A DNA stretch of 64,000 nucleotides from Diospyros lotus (lineage: Eukaryota > Streptophyta > Magnoliopsida > Ericales > Ebenaceae). Shown in pieces: positions 59,301 through 64,000 of the stretch. The position numbers and the translations under genes were made by a program. Positions within the stretch are counted from its first letter, which is position 1, and each line of letters opens with the position of its first letter. The notes below the pieces were generated by a model. The model searched no databases. It was not told the origin of the DNA and saw only the letters and a list, made by a program, of their open reading frames with translations. The stretch covers positions 31,279,307 to 31,343,306 of the forward strand of contig NC_068343.1 in NCBI RefSeq assembly GCF_014633365.1, in the 5' to 3' direction.

Positions 59301-60309
59301 GGCTCTTAGTCAAAAGGCTCTGCGGCAGGGGTATTATTGGCCAACGATGGTACGAGATTCAGAGCAGCTAGTCAGGACTTGCGATCGATGCCAGAAAACG
59401 TCTAATTTGGTTCATGTGCCGGCAGTCGCACTGGCTCATCTCGCTACGCCATGCCCCTTCGCTCAATGGGGTATTGACATCTTGGGGCCTTTTCCCCCAG
59501 CAGCTGGACAAGTCAAATATATCATGGTTGCTATCGATTATTTCACAAAGTGGGTCGAAGCTGAGGCAGTGGCCTCTATTACTGCCCGGCGGGTGAAGCA
59601 ATTTCTATGGAAGAATGTAGTCTGTCGTTTCGGAGTTCCTCGGGTGCTGATCTCAGACAACGGCACTCAATTTTCTGATCGGTCTGTTCAGGAATGGTGC
59701 CAGGAGTTGGGAATCAGGCAGCAATTCACCTCGGTAGCTCATCCACAGGCTAATGGCCAAATTGAGCTCGCTAACAGGACTCTGTTGCGCGGTTTAAAAG
59801 CGAGAGTAGATAAGGCGAAGGGTAGCTGGGTGGAAGAACTATCGAGCATCCTGTGATCTTACCGAACCACGGTGAAGGTTTCCACGGGAGAAACTCCTTT
59901 CAGTCTATGCTACGGCTCGGAAGCGTTAATCCCAGTTGAGATTGGAGTACCTACGCTAAGAGTAGAGCTGTTCAACCCTGAATCCAATGAACAAAGTTTG
60001 AGGGACAACCTAGACCTCCTTGATGAATTTCGTGATCAAGCGAAGATTCGACAAGCTGCTTACAATCAACGCATAGAGAGATACTACAATCGACGAGTAA
60101 AAGCACGAAATTTTCTACCGGGAGATTTGGTATTAAGGCGAGTAGATGTTCAGGGAGCCCGAGAAGCAGATAAGTTAACACCAAATTGGGAAGGTCTTTA
60201 CAAAGTGACAGAAGTTCTCAGCCTTGGGGTATACAAACTACAGACCCTCGAGGGTGCATCGGTGAAAAACGCGTGGAACGTGTAGAACTTGAGAAAGTTC
60301 TATCAGTGA
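56323..60309 (+). pseudogene. Tat pol: protease, RT, RNase H, archaeal-type RNase H, integrase
   Basis: A single frame runs almost 4 kb. Protease: WILVDPGSSSEILY (about 56620) and YNMILGRSGLNAL. RT: about 57390-57935, with KWRLCIDFIDLNKACPKD, MPFGLKNA and the box AYVDDMLVKS intact. RNase H: 58200-58560. The second, archaeal-type RNase H is at about 58600-58990 (AVDRSSTSGGG, NNEAEYEALLAGLRLA). Integrase: HHCC around 59290-59400 (GNHIGARALS, CDRCQK), then GIDILGPFPP, ISDNGTQF and ANGQIELANR with all three acidic residues. In-frame stops: TGA 57295, TAA 57703, TGA 57931, TAG 58591, TAA 58780, TAA 58822, TAA 58840, TGA 59854 and TAG 60283. The frame closes at TGA 60307. No indel is needed, which is unusual for such decay. 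Confidence 0.92.
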
Positions 60310-61012
60310 TAACTCTTTATTATTTTCATATGATCTGTTAGTAATAATTTTTTATTACATGTCTTGGCAGTAGTATTTTTCTTTGTTGCTTTGCGTATGC
60401 TATCCAGGAATAAATTCATTTTTTTTCTCCTATGCGTAAAAACTCATCGTTTCCAAAGACCTGGGAAGGCACATCAGAGCAAAAAGAAGGATTTGACATA
60501 CCCCTAATGGGGCTAGATCCCTCAACAAAAACAAAGGCTCAGATGTGATCCTCGGGGGGTCCGAACCCCCGGCAAAGACAAAGGATCAGATGTGATCCTC
60601 GGGGGGTCTGAACCCCCGGCAAAGACAAAGGATCAGATGTGATCCTCGGGGGGTCCGAACACCCGGCAAAAACAAGGGATCAGATATGATCCTCGAAAGG
60701 CTTAAGCCTTCGACGGATATAAAAGGGTTAGATACGATCCTCCCGAAGCTCAACCCCTCAAGGACGATACGGGGATCAGGCGTGATCCTTGGGGGGCCGA
60801 AGCCGAGCCCTTTTGAGCAAGTGGCAAGATCAAGTCCTGCGATAAGCAGGGGTGGCAAAAAGGAAGGATCAAGCCTGATCCCAAACGGTCTTTTCTTGTT
60901 TTCGACAAAAAGCAGAGGAAACAGGACAACAAAAAGGCAGTAGCAAAAGAAAATTGTGTGAAAAAATCTAACACTTTTATTATTATGGCAACATGTTTGA
61001 ATACAAAAATAT
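60310..61012. other. pol-to-antisense-gene spacer with tandem array
   Basis: Non-coding. It holds the 47-bp array at 60494-60830 and the presumed 3' end of the minus-strand gene. TTATTATTTT-rich sequence lies at either side. Confidence 0.6.
60494..60830 (+). repeat. 47-48 bp tandem array downstream of pol
   Basis: Units start at 60541, 60588, 60635, 60682, 60730 and 60778, with a more diverged one before 60541. The core is AGATGTGATCCTCGGGGGGT, then CCGAACCCCCGGCAAAGACA and AAGGATC. Each unit contains a GGGGG..CCCCC palindrome. Tandem repeats in this position are known from Tat/Ogre elements. Confidence 0.92.
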
Positions 61013-63225
61013 CTACTCTAAAGAGGACAAGGCGGCAGCAACGTCGAAGGGGATGGAGTCTACATCCAGGTTCGAGAAGCGCTCTTTGACGAGTTTCTTC
61101 ATGTGCTCGAACCCGCCCAGAAGAACTTCTTCTAGTTCCGTGGCATAAGTTTCGGAGCTTCGGAAATCCTCGCGACCATTTTGAAAAGCCACTTGGGCAT
61201 CCTTGAGGGCGGATTGGAGTTGGACATGAGCAGTGCGAAAGTCTTCTTTGCATCAGGAATAAGACTCCAACGCTTCGACCTGTCCCTTCTTGGCCTCCTT
61301 CAACTCTAGAGTAAGCCTTTTTATATCCTCCTGAAGCTGGTGATTATCACCCTTAGTGGCGTCCAGTTCCTCCCTGAGCCGAGAATTGGCTTGATTAGCC
61401 TCAAGCATGTTTTTTTGGACCAACTTCAGATCCTCGCGCACTTGAGCTTCGGCTTCGTTGGCGAGTCGGGCATTTTCTTGCGCCAGCTCAACAGACTTAG
61501 TTAAAATGTGAACACGGTGTTCGAGACTCGACAGTTGGGAGGAAAGAGACTCAAGCCCCCGAAGCCTTTCGACCTCAGACTCCAGGGAAATAATCCGGGC
61601 TCGAAGTTCGGATTCTCGCCGAGAGACCAAACCTTGGAACTCTGTAAGGTTCTGAGGAAGTGAAAACAGAACATAGATTAAGACTTACTCGCATAGAAAA
61701 AGGGCGAGGTCAAAAGAGAAAGGAACACGGTCGTACCCTCAGAATCTCGGCGCAGTAGTCGGTTTCGTTCGGGGTTCGTAGGGTCCCCGATAGGATTAAA
61801 GCTGTTGAGGGAACATTGGTGGCTTCAGGAGCCGGAGGCTCGGAGAGAGTAGCAGCTGGGGAGGTGGTCTCCATCCTACGACGTTTCGTCCGGTGTGCTA
61901 ATATTTCCTTCGTTGATAACGCCGAAGCCTCTTCTAGCGAAGCCTCCCCCGTCAGCTCTGAACGCCCCGCTGGTGCTAATGGCGTTAAAATTCGTTTAAA
62001 AACCGAACTGATAGGGATGCTGGGAGACGTAGCACTGGACTCCGTACCTGCCAAGGTTTGTTTTTTCTGGGCCTCTGTACGAGCTGCAGCAAGCACCTGT
62101 GCGATGGTTGCCGAATCATCTTCATGAGAGATCGGCGAGGGCGCAGGCATGGTGGAGGTTTCCTGCCGCGCGTTCGGAGGGTCTCTGGTCTAAGAAGCGA
62201 GGAGTTGGGAAGATGGGTCCCCCGAACCCCCAGCGATGTCGCTCTTGGAAGCCTCTTGGAAGGTTCGAGGATCTCCCTCCACCGCTCTTCGCGACCTAGA
62301 AAGTATTGAGTTTTTTTTTATTTTTCCTGCTCTTTGGAACTCGCTCGGGAGGTACAACCCTCTCCGACATTCTCTGGTTGCTGGGAGAAGCCGAGGGACC
62401 CTTACTCCCGGGGAAGTCCAAAATCATTTCTCCGGTGATAGAAGAATACGATATCTCCCAGACCTCTTCAATTAAGAAAGAGATAACGATGAAAATCAAA
62501 TACAGACAAAGGAAGAAGAGAGAGTAAAGAAGAGGATGAAAGAAGAAGAGCTCACAGTTCTCACCGTCCAAGCCCGCTTGGGTAAGGCTGGGATTGGAAA
62601 GCCATCCTTCTTCCCAGTTCCGGCTGTTCTTCATAAGTCGGCAAGCGAAATCTTCGATGGTCTTGGCGCTCGGACGCTTGTGGTTGGTATCTAGAGTCCA
62701 CTCGTTGCAGACAGACCAGATTTCTTGAGAAGAGCCGGATGGCCTGGGGCGGACGAAGACGAAGCGCTCTTTCCAATCATCAGAATCTTTCGACCCGCCA
62801 GATTGCATGAGAGTCGAGGCAGAAATCTCAAGTTCGGAGTACCCCTTGCAGGCGAGGAGGCGGCCATCTTTCACGATTCGGGGGGAGATGGAGATCCACC
62901 CTCCTGGGTCGCGGTTGGTCGTGAAGAAGTAGTCGAAGAGGTCCCCGGTTGGCTCAATTTTGCCAGTATGGCAAATAAGGAGGAACCCCATCAGGTATTG
63001 CCATCCGAAGGGGGACAGCTGGGCGGGAGCGATGGTAAGAAGTTGAAGTAAGGACATCACTCTTCTTCCGAGGGGAAGCCGAAAGCCCTTATCAAAAGCA
63101 CACTTGTAAATGCAGAGGCGGCCGGCGACGGGATGACACGCTCGCAAATGGCTATTGAACTCTACTTCCCACTCTTCGGGGACGTTGTATTTTTCTCTGA
63201 ACTGTTGGCATTTCGTCTGGCTCAT
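61013..63225 (-). pseudogene. antisense spliced ORF of the Tat element (gypsy-type transposon domain plus coiled coil)
   Basis: On the minus strand an ATG at 63225 opens a frame resembling the plant putative gypsy-type transposon domain (FREKYNVPEEWEVEF, GFRLPLGRRVMSLLQLL, SPFGWQYLMGFLLIC). An intron fits 62564-62466 (GTGAGA..GAAG) and a second 61737-61652 (GTACGA..CCTCAG); both splices keep the frame. The middle is Ser/Pro/Ala-rich with KRRR. The C-terminal exon (61651-61013) is a long coiled coil (LRARIISLESEVERLRGLESL). Lesions: a frame change at the A-run at 62311-62319, TAG near 62185 and TGA at 61253. The function of such antisense products is unknown. Acceptor or upstream exons before 63225 are possible, since TGA lies in frame about 20 codons upstream. 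Confidence 0.75.
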
Positions 63226-63732
63226 CCATTGGCATGGAATTGAGGCAGCAGGGTGTTTTTCTCATTCAATAAGCTCTGCGCCGGCGGAATTGAACCTCCT
63301 AGAACCAATTATCGCCATAGCAAAGAGCTAGCAGAAAGAGATGCGGAAGAAGGGGAAAATGCTTACCGGCACCAGAAGAGCTAAAGCTGAAGGAAAGTCG
63401 TGTGGAAAGAGAAGGGGGTGAAGAGTTCCCATTTAAACTGTGGGAGTAAGAGACCAAAGGGCGAGCAATAATGAGCATTAATCACCCCGGATTGGCAGAG
63501 TTCGAAAGACGAAAAAGCCTTGGACAACGCATAAGGAAGGGATATCGTCGTCAAAACCAATCGATTCTCGCGCCCTCCAGACACGCGTGCGAAAAAAAAA
63601 AAAAAAAAAAGAGAAGAAGAAGAGAAATACGACCAACTCTCCGGACCTCATAGATATCAATCAACAAGAAGTTAGAAGGAGGAGCCTCGGGAGCTTTACC
63701 ACTCCTCGAGCCCTTCAAGCCGAAGAGCTCAA
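63226..63732. other. upstream region of the antisense gene
   Basis: It should contain the minus-strand gene's promoter or 5' leader. An A19-type run lies at about 63591-63610. No clear TATA box was identified. Confidence 0.4.
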
Positions 63733-63748
63733 GAAGTGGGGGGGCAAG
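63733..63748 (+). other. polypurine tract of the Tat element
   Basis: GAAGTGGGGGGGCAAG directly precedes the 3' LTR start TGATGAGG. Confidence 0.8.
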
Positions 63749-64000
63749 TGATGAGGAGAATGCCCTCGGTCCCATAATTACGCCAATGCCCCAGACGGAT
63801 ACCCCGTGGCGATCAGGAGATACGTTTCCTAATAGGGAGTTTCGTTTGCGATCTTCTTGTTTAAATCTAGAAGACACATAGCAGACAAGCATCTCCACGT
63901 CAATCGGATAAGCACTCAGTAAAGAAATCTCTGAGGCCGTAGGAACAGACTAACTCGCCGAAGGTCACGGAGGCAGCAGCTATCCCGAACTCCTCGGAAA
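63749..64000 (+). repeat. 3' LTR of the Tat element (first 252 bp)
   Basis: It begins TGATGAGGAGAATGC and aligns without gaps to 52466-52717. By eye there are 12 substitutions. The rest lies beyond the right edge. Confidence 0.92.

Larger units (their letters stand above)
52466..64000 (+). mobile_element. Tat-lineage Ty3/gypsy retrotransposon, right end cut by window
   Basis: It contains a 5' LTR (52466-54808, interrupted), primer site at 54811, gag, pol with protease, RT, RNase H, a second archaeal-type RNase H and integrase, a tandem array, an antisense gene, a purine tract and the first 252 bp of the 3' LTR. The dual RNase H and the antisense open frame between pol and the 3' LTR are traits of the Tat lineage (Ogre, Retand and relatives). 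In the 252 bp shared by both LTRs I count 12 substitutions, 10 of them transitions. The left flank is CTTTA. Confidence 0.93.

Noticed and set aside
60541..60800. Regular direct repeats that could suggest a CRISPR-like array
   Set aside because: Units are contiguous 47-48 bp repeats with no unique spacers and lie in a plant retrotransposon.

Overview
This is a eukaryotic, plant nuclear window, most likely from a flowering plant. It has intron-containing genes with GT/AG junctions, TATA-bearing LTRs, Ty3/gypsy chromoviruses with chromodomains, a Tat-lineage gypsy element with two RNase H domains, a Ty1/copia element, Helitron ends and hAT-like non-autonomous elements. There are no operons, rRNAs, tRNAs or CRISPR arrays that I can see. 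Only two host genes are convincing. Nearly everything else is transposable-element sequence in several nested layers, with AT-rich spacers between.

Layout. 1-2081: 3' part of a decayed chromovirus (RNase H end, integrase, chromodomain) and its 459-bp LTR. 2088-2586: a probable minus-strand LTR. 2999-3246: a foldback element. 3563-6165 (minus): four exons of a BET3/TRAPPC3 gene whose last exon is not in the window. 7383-8254: an inverted-repeat element. 8509-10386: a solo LTR. 13129-16003: one or two Helitrons around an AT-rich and GA-rich repeat block. 16048-18245: a solo LTR. 20395-28534: a Ty1/copia element split by a 4.7-kb LTR (22852-27555) that itself holds a reverse-strand solo LTR (24748-26254). 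30971-31493: a MITE. 32549-33728: a hAT-like element. 34786-37514 (plus): a complete three-exon MAM33/p32-type mitochondrial matrix protein gene with a MITE in intron 2. 37988-49264: a complete 11.3-kb Tekay/Del-type chromovirus with two about 3-kb LTRs and a perfect 5-bp target duplication. 50139-51120: a hAT-like MITE. 51646-52230: an LTR-like piece. 52466 to the right edge: a Tat-lineage gypsy element with gag, pol, a tandem array, an antisense spliced gene and the start of the 3' LTR. Its 5' LTR is split by a solo LTR (52887-54670).

How parts relate. Six LTR insertions have target duplications I can read directly: AAAGG, GTCCA, CACTT and ATATA are perfect, while ACTCA/ACTTA and AGGCT/AGTCT differ by one base. 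Three LTRs (16048, 22852, 52887) begin TGTAA and end close to GGGCGTTACA, so they look like one broad family present mainly as solo LTRs. Coding regions of the large elements are decayed mostly by in-frame stops. The Tat pol keeps one frame for about 4 kb despite nine stops, and the Tekay polyprotein has five stops and one frameshift. These stop types fit C-to-T decay of methylated DNA. The most unusual component is the antisense gene at the 3' end of the Tat element (61013-63225, minus). It shows two introns with consensus borders, a gypsy-type transposon domain and a coiled coil.
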